Source: Cyrtodaria siliqua
Taxonomy: Eukaryota; Mollusca; Bivalvia; Adapedonta; Hiatellidae
NCBI GenBank assembly: GCA_037043455.1
Contig: JAWPHD010000094.1
Location: 585,001 to 649,000 of the forward strand
Length of the DNA stretch: 64,000 bases
Reading direction: 5' to 3'
Numbering within the stretch: position 1 is the first letter of the stretch; each line of letters begins with the position of its first letter. The notes beneath the pieces are model-generated. The model was not told the DNA's origin, did not search any database, and worked only from the letters and a program-made list of their open reading frames with translations. The position numbers and the translations under genes were made by a program. Shown here piece after piece: positions 41,024 to 53,010 of this stretch.

Positions 41024-43617
41024 CACGCCTACTAAACAGTGTCTCCAGCTGAAAAAAGAGCAATCGTAAAATGAGACCAATCAACATCCGAGCTAGAGAC
41101 ATCGTCAAGAAATGGCTGTCAAAATGTGAGTATGACCGTGTTTTAGCTATTTTTTATTGTTCTAAGACATGAACTGACAAATTGGAGAATGGCATGCTCC
41201 GGGTATAAGCCAGGAACGTCCGTAAAACCCACGATTTGTTCCATATAATGGCTTACCTTTGTTGTAGAAATTTTCTCCCGTGACCGGTAAGCTTGTTTAC
41301 ATGACAAATTTCGACATTCTTGTGTAGTTTAGTCCGAGTTCTACACATTAAACATATTGTAGCATCATATATTGGTCCAATATGTTGATAGAAACAAATG
41401 AGCACCACACATACACAGGAAAAGGCATTACTCGGAAATTTTATGCTGATTTTTTTATAAGAGCTGGAGACAACATACGAGAGCTGAAGACAAAACACGG
41501 AGCTAGATTCGATGCAGTACTATTGCATACCATAATAAAACTGTATTAAACAAATTTTAAAAATCAGAAACTACCAATACCCCCACCATACTGTCAACCT
41601 TAACAGCTCAGTGTTGTATCAATTGAATTGTGTAAAAAAAATATCCCACCACATGTGCTATTTCTTCAAGTTATTTTCTTCCTTTGTCAGTACTGTTTGA
41701 AGTTTCATTCTTCATAAAATAGATATCTATTTAACCAACGGCCATATTAGAAGACAGTGCGTTTTGTAAACTGTCTTAACTAGGGGCACACTTTGTGCCG
41801 GAGCGTAAGTCCTGTTTATTGTTTTGCTATGCGACCTATCATAAAGATGATATAACGGGTGGTATCATGCAATTTAGAATCATTGGTAGTTGTAATGATG
41901 ATTTAGTGTACAACATGTATAACATAGCATACCCAAGTAAACTTGAAATAACACCGGTACATCATTTATGACATGGATGAAAATGTAAATAAATAGAGGT
42001 AATGTATTGAGTGATCGTTTATATATATTGAATACACTAACGAGTTTTCTAAACTGATATTAAACGGGTAACATGCTAATAAATACAATATTTGTACACT
42101 CAAAGTTATTGTTCTATTCATATTATAACTCTAAATGTCACACTATGAGGTAATTATACCTGACGTCTTAGTATATATAGCGCTATTAAATATTTGGCAT
42201 GGCGTCATTATTCGTCATATTACTTTTGCGTGTTTTACCCTCAAACGGTTTCAGTTATGGTATAAGTTTTGCTTACGTCACACTAGAAACAGGATTGTGG
42301 ATGAATAATAACCATTTCAAATATCTTGTACTCGTAACTTCCTTGCCTTTGTACCTACTTTGAAAATTATTTTATTTCGATGTTTTCAGATGACGATTTT
42401 TAAAGGCAGACGACGAAAGTCATGGACGCTTGCTCTGGGAAAGAAACGTTTACATCGAAAACAATCACTATTTAATTTTAAAAGTCCAGCGAAAACAACA
42501 AATAAAAGAAAACATATTCCAGGAAGTTCAATTTTCATTTGAAGATGTCGAATCTAAAACGGAAAGGAAACGGAAAATGAGACATTTTTATACTCTATGG
42601 ATTCTTTTGATAGTGATAGCTCGGAGAAAGAAATACAGACTCAGATGGAATGTAATGAAATCATTCCAGAAAATGTCGTGAATGAGAATACATCTGTTTC
42701 GGATCTTTGGAATGATGTGTTACCATTTTTGGAAGAGGGACACTTTAAGGATGACTTCATTACGTTTCTGAAACTTATAAAATCCGGAAGATTTCCTCTT
42801 GATAACGTGGCATTAATGCTGTTCCTAGATGTCATAAAATGGTTCAATTCCGAAGATGTGCGAAGTTCTTGTGGTTAGGGAAGAAGTTATTCGGTGGTCG
42901 TTTTCTCCAGTTTATGTCGGGTTCTAAAAATGAAACTAATTACATACGTGGTAAAAATGTCCAGTGAACTCAAAGATAAATTTTGCCTGCCCAAGTTTTA
43001 TCAAATTACAATCCCCTAGGATATGATATCGCATTTGAATGTCGACCAGGGGTCGTGAAACCAATGATTGACCTCGTCGCTAAAAACACTAACAGTGAAA
43101 TGTCGTACGTTATTATGTTCGATGGTAAGAAAATTAAAAGGGGAGCTGATACCGATCTTCTCGGTTTTGAAGACGAACCCATAGCGGAAAAAAGAGAAAC
43201 ATTCAACAAGGATTTGAATATAACTGAACAGACACTTGAACAACTTCAGACAATTAGTAATTTGACTGAAAGTAACTGTGAAATCGACGATAAGCTTAAA
43301 ACTGTATTAGGTAAAACCAATCGTGAATGTTTTACAGTAATCTCAAAATACCTTATGGAAACGATATCATCAGTCTCTTTCGATGATAACAACCACTCCA
43401 AATATGTAAGTTTTAAGTAATACTTATAAATGCATCGACTCTAGCTCCCTGATTTGTCTCCAGTTCTCGTATGTTAAAACAATAAAAAAATAGCTAAAAC
43501 ATGGGTCATACACACATTTTGACAGCCATTTCTTGACGATGTCTCTAGCTCGGATGTTGCTTTGTCTCATTTTACGATTGCTCTTTTTTGAGCTGGTGAC
43601 ACTGTTTAGTAGGCGTG
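41024..43617. mobile_element. DNA transposon, 2594 bp, TIR about 138 bp, 5-bp target duplication
   Basis: The ends cacgcctactaaacagtgtc (left) and its inverse (right, 43598-43617) extend as inverted repeats of about 138 bp. A further inverted block matches at 41472-41520 and 43424-43475. The direct repeat ctgta lies at 41019-41023 and 43618-43622. Termini starting CAC with a 5-bp duplication recall Transib, but the next bases do not fit its usual heptamer. Each inverted repeat encodes the same start peptide, 'RARDIVKKWLSK', from an ATG at 41071 (+) and 43570 (-), followed on the left by a donor-like t|gtgagt. The interior has a decayed coding sequence (see 42380-43420). Confidence 0.82.
42380..43420 (+). 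pseudogene. transposon-encoded protein, unclassified, frameshifted
   Basis: An acceptor-like ttttcag ends at 42389. Open pieces follow in three frames: a basic N-terminus (42390-42542, 'KGRRRKSWTLALGKKRL'); an acidic piece at 42597-42878 ('VSDLWNDVLPFLEEGHFKDD'); a short piece with 'KLFGGRFLQFMSGSKNE' at about 42885; and 42983-43420 ('VIMFDGKKIKRGADTDLLGF', 'LGKTNRECFTVISKYLMETI'). The FDGK segment could carry a catalytic Asp, but I cannot name the superfamily. Frame changes show it is inactive, and the C-terminal half appears missing. Confidence 0.55.
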
Positions 43618-44339
43618 CTGTAGACAGTAGTCAGTACATTCGATACATTGCACACACCTCTTGTACGTTAATACAGCATTCTTTTTTTCATCTTTCATCT
43701 ATGTATTCCATTGTTTTTCTTTGATCACTTTATACATTTAACATATTTTAAAAGTTGCATTAAACTTAAGTAAATGAAGTCTCTAACATTGATTTTTTTC
43801 TCTTGGCCATCCTGTGAAATCCTCCCCTATATTTTATCACATATTTCGTCGTTATTAAATTATTATTCGTTAAATTATTTTTATTCATTTGCATGTCCTG
43901 GCCTACACGTTAGCTACGCGCCAACTTTATATAATGTAAACATGTTTATTTGAGTTTCATCAATGTACAATACATAATAAACATGTATAAAATACAATAC
44001 GTTCTGTACTATGCCATTCAACGTTTGAATTATAAGAAACCATCACTGTTTAGCATTAATAAACAAAACAGGTATGTCTCACAAATAAAATATATAGATA
44101 CGTATGTTTTACGCACATAAAAAAACAAGGAACCGGTGCTAATCTTGACGTTAGTTTTTAAGAGGATTACAACTACTTTAATTTAATATGTGATTATTAG
44201 AAAGCACTATAGAGGGAAATTATAAACTTGTTTTGAAATACCAAATGTCATGACTTGCACGGATTCCTCAACATATTATATAAGAAGATCACCGCACTGA
44301 AACGGTACATAAAGTCGAATTATTGTGTATAGCGAGAAG

Positions 44340-45010
44340 TTATTTCAGAATTGCGTCATTGTCAATTCAATATGACCTTGACGTTTGATCTACTGACCCC
44401 ACAAGCAATAGAGATGTTTCTATCACCACGGGCAATGTACCTTTGAATTTTCATGAGCGTGGGTGTTATACATTCAGAGATATAGTGGGGAATGCGTATA
44501 TCCATATGAGGTCATTGCAATCTTGAACTTGACATTTTGATTCCAAAAGCAGTAAGGTTCATCCTCCCATCAAGGGCGATGCACCTTAGTATTGTTATAG
44601 CCAACATTGGTATTATAATTCCAGAGTTGTCGTGCTGAATGCGTATGTTCATATTAGGTCATGGCCACATTGAAGCAATAGGGTCTTTCCATCAACCTAT
44701 TAAGTATCATAAACATAGGTGTTATCGTGTGTCAAGTGTCTGTCGATACGATGTCATGGCGAACTTGACTTTTGGCGTACTAACCCTAACATCAATAAGG
44801 TTCCTGTTGTCACCAAGAGCAGTGAATTTTTTTAAGATTCTTGAGTGCGGGTCTTATACTTCCACAGTTATCGCGCGTAATGATGCCCACATGATATAAT
44901 GGCGACCATGAACTGTGACATTCTGAGCTCGAAACAATAGGCTCCTCTCTCTGTGACAATGTATCCATGACGTGTCATGAGCGTGTTTTATATTTCCATT
45001 TAAGGTAATG
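44340..45010 (-). repeat. dispersed repeat rich in TGACCT motifs
   Basis: Units include 'atgaccttgacgtttgatct', 'actgaccccacaagcaatag' and 'gggtgttatacattcagaga'. It is the inverse orientation of the 3290-4165 family. A (ACGC)n tract at 45058-45080 follows. 43850-44330 shows nothing I can support. Confidence 0.75.
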
Positions 45011-45729
45011 GAAACATTGATTGTTGATATCTGAGCACCCGCTACCCACCCAAACACACGCACGCACGCACGCACGCACACATACACACAAACACACACG
45101 CATCAATAGGACTGTCACAAAGTATCACGGGTAGAGCGTATTGGTCGTACGTAGCTCTTGTAAGTTGTCAGTTACACCCTAATCTATTGTTCAAGTTGAA
45201 ACAAATTCACAATATCCATGATATATTCATGTAACACGTAAAAGCGTGCATATTTTAAGTGGCCGCCAGAGAGGCCGTGTCATAAGTTTATTTTTGCGCT
45301 AATGCATGTTAACGTATAGGTCTATCTTCCTTAAACAGCAAAATTGTGTAAGGGGCCTCTCGTGTAGATTTTTAATACTGCGAATTTAGCCACGTATGTC
45401 ACGGACTGAACGGGGGAAATAATGGTTTGGGCGTAAAGTTTGCTATGAAACCCATTGTCTCCTAGTTCTTGCCGGGATTGCTTGATATAGTTGCTTTGGT
45501 TGGAACAGAGGTTGGACGGCGAAATTCACAGGCAATATGTGGTCAGTATTGATTTTATTAAAACTTTTATCGTACATTTGTATTCAGTGGGCGGCGCCAT
45601 CTTGGTTGGCGGTTACAACATCCGGTTAGCCTTGATGTTTCTCAAACATTAACTTTAGACTAGCATATGATTTTGAAGTTACTTTATTAGATGTAATTAT
45701 TGTTATTTATCATTAATTGTAAAACAATA

Positions 45730-46030
45730 TTAATTTGATAACAGTGGATAATAGGTGCATTAGTTAACGTTGGCGTATAACTCTGTGATTGTAATAACAA
45801 TGAGTTGAGTGACTAGGATAAATGTTCGACGCGTATGCATAGCGTTGTATAATGTGGTCATTAGTTGACATGCGTGCATGCATAACTCAGTGAGTGTAAT
45901 ATACGAGTGATTTGATAATGTTTATATTACATGTAATAGGGGCATTGCTTAACAGCGACGTACATGGCGTATACATGGCGTTGTAGAATATGTATACATT
46001 GCTACTCATCATTAGTACAGCTTACATATA
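45730..46030. repeat. degenerate tandem duplication
   Basis: Three diverged copies of about 100-130 bp share 'ggcgtat(a)', 'agcgttgtataatgtg' and 'taactcagtgagtgtaat'. The flanking 45100-45730 is without recognisable features. Confidence 0.45.
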
Positions 46031-46064
46031 TTTATTGAATAATGATTTGTTTGGGTAATGATAA

Positions 46065-46690
46065 TTATGCAAGATTGTTATGTTTGTAAGCCACCCAGTG
46101 TTGGATATTAGCCATCCAGGTGTGGATGTAAGCCTTCCGGAGTGGAGCTAAGCTTCCATTATTAACGTAACGAGCGGTGGAGACGGTCCCCGTACCTGCG
46201 CAGCATGGCCAGGTTTTAGTAGCGACAACCCCGGGACACAATGTGGGCCCGTTATCAGTCCTCACTGGAGGAACATCACCCACAATCTCAGTGGAGGTTA
46301 ACCATCATTACATCGCGTCATCAAACCTTACAGAAGGCATTTGATGACAATCACCCATTGGATTCGCGCATCATCATCTTCATGAGCTCTCGCGCATCAC
46401 AGTTATCGCGCTAGATCATAAATCAACATTGTTATAACTTAAACTACACTTTATACATTCAGTATTTATAACAATACTAAGAACGTCTTAAACGTTTATG
46501 AGAACATTCTTTTCATAGTTAATCTGTGTATTCGCTTGTTTTTTTAGATAATTGTATATATATTAAACATATTTTAAAAGTTGCATTAAACTTTTGTAAA
46601 TGCATTCACCGTCATTGATTATTTCCTGAGTTAGCCCCAACCACTAGGGTCATCCTGTGACAAGGACCTACCTATGAAGACCGACCGAAA
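46065..46690 (+). repeat. dispersed repeat R4, uninterrupted copy
   Basis: Matches 40590-41023 then 43618-43840 without the intervening transposon. It begins with three short tandem units (gtaagccaccc / ttagccatccagg / gtaagccttccgg). 46700-47500 is not explained by any feature I can name; a GGGGTGGGG-rich stretch is at 47210-47300. Confidence 0.7.
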
Positions 46691-47518
46691 GTATTACGAA
46701 AAAAAAACCGTGGTAAAAAGGTCAAAAACACAGTTAACTCCCTTGTTAAGGGGAGGTCAGGGCTATATTCGTTCCAAACGCAGTTAATTCCCATCACTGT
46801 TTGGTATCCGGCCCACCTCAATTCGCGTTGGATCTAGTCCATCCAGTTGGCCGGTTACCAGACTTCATTGTAAATGTGACGTCATTAGATATACAACCGT
46901 CTGGCAATTTATAAAATAATGGTGATTATTACCAGCTGAGAGTCAAGGTAACGGTATTTCTAACTAATCTTTAAAAGCTATTGCAGTATCGATAATCTAA
47001 AATAAAATGTTTAAATGAAAACGCATCGCACTTTAGTGATATATATAGATGTTACGGCAAAGTCGGTGGGTCGGGAAATTTTAACCACTGCAGTGCAGTC
47101 TGTTGTAGCCAAGTTTCCAAGTAATGTGCGCGTTTTTATTTAGAACTCAGATGTTGAACGGTGCTTAAAGATTCAGTTATTTTTATTAAGTTCTGAAAAT
47201 GGTTTGGCGAAGGAACAGGGGTGGGGTGGGGGCTCAATAATCTGAGGTGGAGGTGAAGAGGGAGTGATCAGAGTATGTTAAAAGGGGCCTGGGGGGTAGA
47301 GTATATTTTGGCTCCCACTCCATCCCCTGCCTCCACCCCACCCAAATAAAAAGACCCAATTAATTCATTCTTCGTTATACCATGTGCTAAACGTGAACAG
47401 TACAAGAACTCTTTCTTTGTGAGAACAGTTAAGTGGAACCACAGGAATTCGAAATTATATGTTGTATATGAATAAAATGATGAAAAAACGTATTTTAAAC
47501 TCTCAGAGAGAACTTTCT

Positions 47519-49332
47519 GGGTAGGTATAAAATGCGGACTTACACGCGCGGACTAGCGGACTGCGGACCAGTATGGTGTAAAATGCGGACTGGTATTTTG
47601 CGGACCATGAGAATAGATGGGACAAATAATACAAATATTCTAATTCTGGTCAGCAAATATTTAAAGTTAGACGTTCTTAAAACAAAATAAATATGTGGTG
47701 TTTGGTAATGGTCCTTTGAAAATAGATTTGCATGAAAATAATTCGTCAACTGACAGTTGTAATAAGGTTCAATGAGGGCTTTATATGACGCTTTATTTAT
47801 CACCCAGGTTCAATTGATGTTTAAAGCAAAATAGATATACATATATTTATTTTTTTTTAAAAAAAAGTTAATGCCGTGAACAAATATATTCATGTTTTAA
47901 ATTATGTAAACTATAATAGTCTTGTAATTTTCTAATTAAGTACGAATACAATTAGAAATTGTGTTGTATTAAACCATGTTAATTGATTGATATATTACAA
48001 AGTTTATATTGCAATTTCTTATATATCTGTGAATGCTTCAATAAATACGAACACAATAAATAATAGTGTTATGTTTTGTGTATTTTACTTTTTTAGCTAT
48101 GTATTTTCCAAATAATGAAATATTTCATTAAAAAACAAGTAGTTTTCTTCTACGTCCGTTATATGGGCTGGATTCTTATATTATATAGAATGTAAGTAGT
48201 GTGAAAGTGGGGAGTGTAATTAATAATATTCGCATATAAAAATGCCAAAAACATTCGCGTCAAAGAGTAGGTTTCACGCTGGATGACATAATAATAAAAT
48301 AAATAAATAAATGGGAACTTCGTTAAATAATGTTGTACAAAAAACCATCTGCAGTCGGATTTCTTGTTAAGCTGAAGTGTGTGGAGTATATAATCTATTA
48401 ACGCATTGACATTGAATAATTATTATATGTCAAGTCTGATTTCAGAACTTGAGAAATAGTCATCCTTTTCACATTATCAGAAGCTTTTCCTCATGATTAC
48501 ATTTCAATATGGTCATGATGAATACACCTACTGAGAACCTTGTCTTATATGTGATATTTCATAAAAAAAAAAATGGGTGGATGCTTCAACCTATTATAAA
48601 AAAAAGTCACGCGTTGATTTTGATTGATGGTAATGGTACACACCTGTTTTTTTAATGAAAAAATAAAAATGTTGTTTCACAGTCTCCAGTATGTCTACCA
48701 TTTCTTTTGAAATATAATTTAAGAGTATAATTTTCCCATTACGTTTGATTGTTGATAATATCACACACCTGTATTTAAAATGAAAATAATATTTGTGTCA
48801 CCATGATGTTGAACTTTTTTGAAATTATTAGTTGAATTTTAAGTAGATAAATAAACTGATAGGTGCTTCATCATCAAATAAAAAATCATTATTAAAAGTA
48901 GGTGGGTTCCCCTTCAATCAAATATTCTCCGGGACGGGTGAGTGCTTGTGAAAAGGGTGCAGCAGGGCATAACCCTATGATTAGACGGAAACGAATTGCT
49001 GTTAGGCGGGGATGGGCTATTCCAGATAATATCCTTAATCACCATCCATGCCCTCGCTTTATGAAAATTATTTTTAAGCCCAGAATACACCCCTAGCAGG
49101 GGCGTAGTTAGAACAGATTCAATGTAACCTGCTTGCACATCATCTATTTTCAAATGACCATTACCATACACCACATACTTATTTCGTTTTATTAATTATT
49201 TGCTGGCCAAAATATTTGTATTAGTTGTCCCATCTATTTACACGGTCCGCAAAATACCAGTCCGCATTTTATACCATACTGGTCCGCAGTCCGCTAGTCC
49301 GCAGTCCGCTAGTCCGCGTTTTATACCTACCC
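47519..49332. mobile_element. Mutator-like non-autonomous element with perfect 9-bp duplication
   Basis: Starts gggtaggtataaaatgcgga and ends with the inverse at 49332. The inverted repeats of about 150 bp include repeated cggactagcggactgcgga sub-units and continue to 'atgggacaa.taatacaaat'. The direct repeat gaactttct lies exactly outside both ends (47510-47518 and 49333-49341). Long TIRs with a 9-bp duplication are the Mutator (MULE) signature. The interior is AT-rich with no transposase. One arm of the hAT-like MITE terminus (caggggcgtag) occurs at 49098. Confidence 0.87.
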
Positions 49333-49427
49333 GAACTTTCTATAGAGTATAATAAAACCATGGGTGGGGTATATTTTTATTTTGTTCACCATTTTATTGC
49401 TACACAACATATAATATCGAATTCCTG

Positions 49428-49500
49428 TGGTGGAACCAGCTGGAAGAGAGCACTATCAGCGCCCAGACAGTCGAGGCCTTTACGTTAGGTCTTCAGAAAT
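49428..49500 (+). pseudogene. LINE pol C-terminal end, short fragment
   Basis: Encodes 'WNQLEESTISAQTVEAFTLG' and 'LQKCY' then stop, matching the end of the LINE tail at 8745-9140 ('WNHLEHKVKGVHAETVEVFK', 'KCY' stop). The 5' truncation is close to the Mutator-like element. Confidence 0.6.
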
Positions 49501-49524
49501 GCTACTAAGCGCGCACACCACCCT

Positions 49525-49660
49525 GTAGTGAAATACCAGTATTGGGATCTACTACTGTATACAGATACAGATACAGTGTCCTGCATTTTAATTAAGAAAT
49601 AATCTGATCTGTATCTGATTAATACGTAGTAGATCCCCAATACTGGTATTTCACTAAGGG
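49525..49660. mobile_element. hairpin MITE
   Basis: tagtgaaataccagtattgg plus gatctactac on the left pairs with gtagtagatc plus cccaatactggtatttcact on the right (one mismatch region), with a short internal loop rich in gatacagatac. Total about 135 bp. Flanking duplication not clear. Confidence 0.72.
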
Positions 49661-50954
49661 GGAAATAAAATATAATAAATACGTACCTGTGTTTTATCGG
49701 TGAATAAAATACAGTTAGGCGTTCGGATGGTTTCATAGTGATTTAATTACTCGCATCGGAACGATTATATTCGATTCTAACAACTATAACCCCATTGTTT
49801 ACGCTATTGTGGGTGCACTATATGTTATCTCGGAGGTCAAGGTAATCAGGCTGCTATGTTTACAGGTTTTTACATTGGGCGCCTCCATATGCAATGTTCT
49901 GCGCGGTTCAATATGCTTAAATACACTAGTATCACGTGACAAACAATTAAGTCATTGCTTACGTCCTATAGCTTGCGGTATATGCTTGTTCAAGAAGCTT
50001 ATTAATGTTATATGTACTGATGCATATGCTCAGATGGTTTTATATCGGGTGTGTGAAAGGTTTGGGAGCATGGCAAATTTATTGTAATTAACATTTCATT
50101 GACATTACTGTTGAGTTTGTCTTCGTGACGTATACATGTATTTACCAAGTGGTGTCATGTAACGTGGCTCTTCCAACAGATGAAATATACGCGGGGAATT
50201 AATGGAACAGCTGTATTTTATCATAGAATAACATACAGTGGTCTCTCTTCTTTGTGTATATGAAAGACTGCGCAGGTCGTGTTAGAATTAATGTTAAAAA
50301 TAGAAATAAACATGATAATCCAGCCAGGAGACAAGTCAGAAAATACACTTTTACTCTGGTGAAAATGAGCATATACACAAATATCATAAATATACACAAC
50401 TAAACGCATATCAACTGGAATTATTTTATTGTTTAAAATAAAAATAATAATGCGATAAGAAACAAGACAGGAAAGAATACATACTTTAATAGAAATTTTC
50501 TAAGTGCAAGGCCTGAAACACAGATTAAAATGCACATGTCATACTTCATATTGACTAACCGATTATAACGGATGATTGACCGGTTACATCCAATCAATGG
50601 TAACCAATTATCCATTGTAAGTTTCAACCGATTGCCCATTACTAGTAACTGGCAGATGAATGATATAATTTGGATCTTGATACCTCGTTTTTGCAGCTTG
50701 TTAGCACAATTTTGAAAAAATATATACGCGTCTAATTTCGAATACTTTTCAGTTTATGGAGCTAATTGCTCAATCTGGTGTGCCTGAATAGAAAATGGCT
50801 ATTCTGTGGTCTAAACTGAATACACTGATGATATTTTATCTTTCTTGCACTATTTATGATTTTATCATTACCAACCTCCCAAGGCACATTATTATTGATA
50901 CTATAACAACAGGTAAATAATGTGTATTTAAGTATTGAATTACTAATTATCGGT

Positions 50955-51090
50955 ATTCCTGGGGTTTAACGACGGTAGTGGTTGGCAAATTTACCATAAA
51001 TGCAAAGTGAATGGAAGATTTACCATGAAGCTATTTATGGTAAAGTTGCCATTCACTACCACCGTTCAAACGCCACTATTTACATTTCTA
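50955..51090. mobile_element. hairpin MITE (taccataaat family)
   Basis: ggtttaacgacggtagtggt and gcaaatttaccataaat pair with their inverse in 'atttatggtaaagttgcc', 'cactaccaccgttcaaacg'. An internal 'tttaccat' repeat forms the loop. 49670-50950 otherwise shows nothing supported. Confidence 0.65.
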
Positions 51091-51574
51091 TTGTATTGAC
51101 CTTAAATGAAACACGTTTATGTGCTGCATTTAAATTCCCAGTGAAATAACACTTTTACGTTTTGGGCAGAGCTAAAGCAAACAAGGTATAGTTTATTCGT
51201 TTGATTAACTTGAGAACTGTCGTAAGTAGCTATAAAAAAGCGTGCAAGGTTGGCAACTTCACTGTTACCAAGCACATAAAACGATTAAATTCAATATTTC
51301 TATATGTTTACGGGTTATGAAAAGCATAAGCTAGTTTAAATTTAGCGAGAAGTGTCTCGGACTTCACACACTTTAAAGTAGCCTAATGTTTTGCATAGCC
51401 TGTCGAAAGATCTAAATATTGAATTAAATCCTTAAAAAATCAATTCTTCAATGGATTCATCTAGTTTTTCATTTGCCTGACTCCAGTACATGCTTGTTAA
51501 CATCCCTCTGCCAGGAAATATTTTCCTTTTTGCAGTGTTAAACAGTTGCCTCTTGAACATATATTTTTTAATGG

Positions 51575-51690
51575 TGTATCAACACATTATCTAAGGTTAT
51601 TTAGAGCCGCCCCAGACAGAGGAGAAGGATATATAGGAATCATATAACCTTCAATACACGGGACTGCCCACTTTATGTCCGGCGCATCCT
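51575..51690 (-). repeat. SINE family A fragment
   Basis: Contains tatttagagccgccccagac, 'gagaaggatatataggaat' and 'acacgggactgcccactt', matching the SINE at 6552-6878. Its end is joined directly to a family B copy. Confidence 0.72.
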
Positions 51691-51694
51691 TGGC

Positions 51695-51935
51695 GGCCGG
51701 GATAGTAGAGGGGCTGTGTCTAAAACTTTCTCGTCTCTCACAGCTACAGGTTTGTATCCCACAGTAAGCTTGACTTGTCAAATGAGAAAGTGTCAATAAT
51801 CATGGACGGCTGCAGGTATTCTACCCAAGAAAAAAAATGGATCTGCTTCTACCACAAAAAATAGACATAATATAGCCTAACATGTGCTAAATATGACGTA
51901 AATGTAACACAACATTCAAACAGTTTATGTCCACA
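51695..51935 (+). repeat. SINE family B copy
   Basis: A degraded tRNA-like head (agtagaggggctgtgtctaa ... ggtttgtatcccac) is followed by the body 'gacttgtcaaatgag', 'ctgcttctaccac' and 'tagcctaacatgtgcta', shared with 52748-53010. Confidence 0.62.
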
Positions 51936-52747
51936 TCAAAAAGACAAAGCTAAGAAATTAAACGCGTTCCCCTGGGCACACTGTAACACTCAGTGGTGCA
52001 AGTAAGATCTCTAGAGTCAAAGTCTACCATGCTGTGTCACAACCGTTTCAGAAATTAAGACGTTTTAGACAAATGCTGAATCGGTTATAAAGCTGTGTTT
52101 TGAAAATATGCGGTTTTTTGTTGTTGTTTTTAATATCTTTTATATTTTTCAGTGCCATTTCTGCCTTAAGCTGCACCCTTAGATGTCCTGAATGTTAAAG
52201 AATGTCCAAGAAAATAATATAGTATGCGTCAGTCTTCCATTGTTTGTGGTTGTTTATGACTGCGTTCTGCTTTATGTAGAACTCAGCATTAATAACCTGC
52301 AACGGATGGCTTGAACTTGCAGCCGAACTAAAAAGGACTGGATGTACATGTACCATTAATGAGGCACAGTTATCTGTGGTTGATGGATACAGTAGTGGGA
52401 ATAAGTGATGTACCAAACAATCAATTGTGGCCAATGATCAGTTATATAGTAATTGATATTAAGTTATGACATTCCACAAGAGATCATTGCAAAAAATAGA
52501 ATTCTATTATCGCTGAAAACAAAAACAAAACAAAAACAAAACATACAAGCTACTTAGTCAAGAATCAGTCGGATTACCACCATCTCAAAATAGTACAAAA
52601 TAAACTCCTTTTTTTATATACAAGGAAAGTTAAAAATGTTCGCGTACAATGCAGAGACGGGGAAACGAACCCGAGCTGCATTCGTCTAGTGACATTGGTG
52701 AGAAGTGAGTGAGTTCAAGTACGTTACCCAGACATAATTTGATATTT

Positions 52748-53010
52748 TGTAGCGCATGCGTGGTTGAGAGGGTAAAGAGGCTGCATTGGACACCATCTCA
52801 ACGCTGCGGTTCGAATCCCACTGGGAATTCGACTTGTAAGTGTTGATTCTTATGGACGACGGGAAGTATACAGTATGTGTCTTACATGTTCTAACCAGGA
52901 ATAAGTGAGTGGTCTGCTTCCACCACAAAAAAAGTTGACCGTCATACATAGCCTAAAATGTGCTGGAAAATGACATTACACGCCAAACAAACAAAAACGA
53001 TTTAAATTTT
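52748..53010 (+). repeat. SINE family B copy with tRNA-Ser-like head
   Basis: Head gcgcatgcgtggttgagagg ... cggttcgaatcccactggg, with a long variable-arm region (type II tRNA). Body 'gacttgtaagtgttgattct', 'gtctgcttccaccacaaaa' and 'tagcctaaaatgtgctg', ending in an A-rich tail. 51940-52740 and 53010-54227 contain no supported gene; 53090-53410 has several 'ttcaaggtca' motifs. Confidence 0.68.

Larger units (their letters stand above)
40590..43840 (+). repeat. dispersed repeat R4, split by a transposon
   Basis: The left part 40590-41023 and right part 43618-43840 match 46065-46690 in order ('gagcggtggagacgg', 'ccccgtacct', 'gacacg'; then 'aacatattttaaaagttgca' and 'ttggccatcctgtga'). The copy at 46065 lacks the 2.6-kb insertion found here at 41024-43617. 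No coding sequence is recognised in R4. Confidence 0.72.

Noticed and set aside
43533..43724. 63-codon plus-strand frame at the right end of the 2.6-kb transposon
   Set aside because: It runs through the inverted repeat in antisense to the exon-like sequence and crosses the element boundary.
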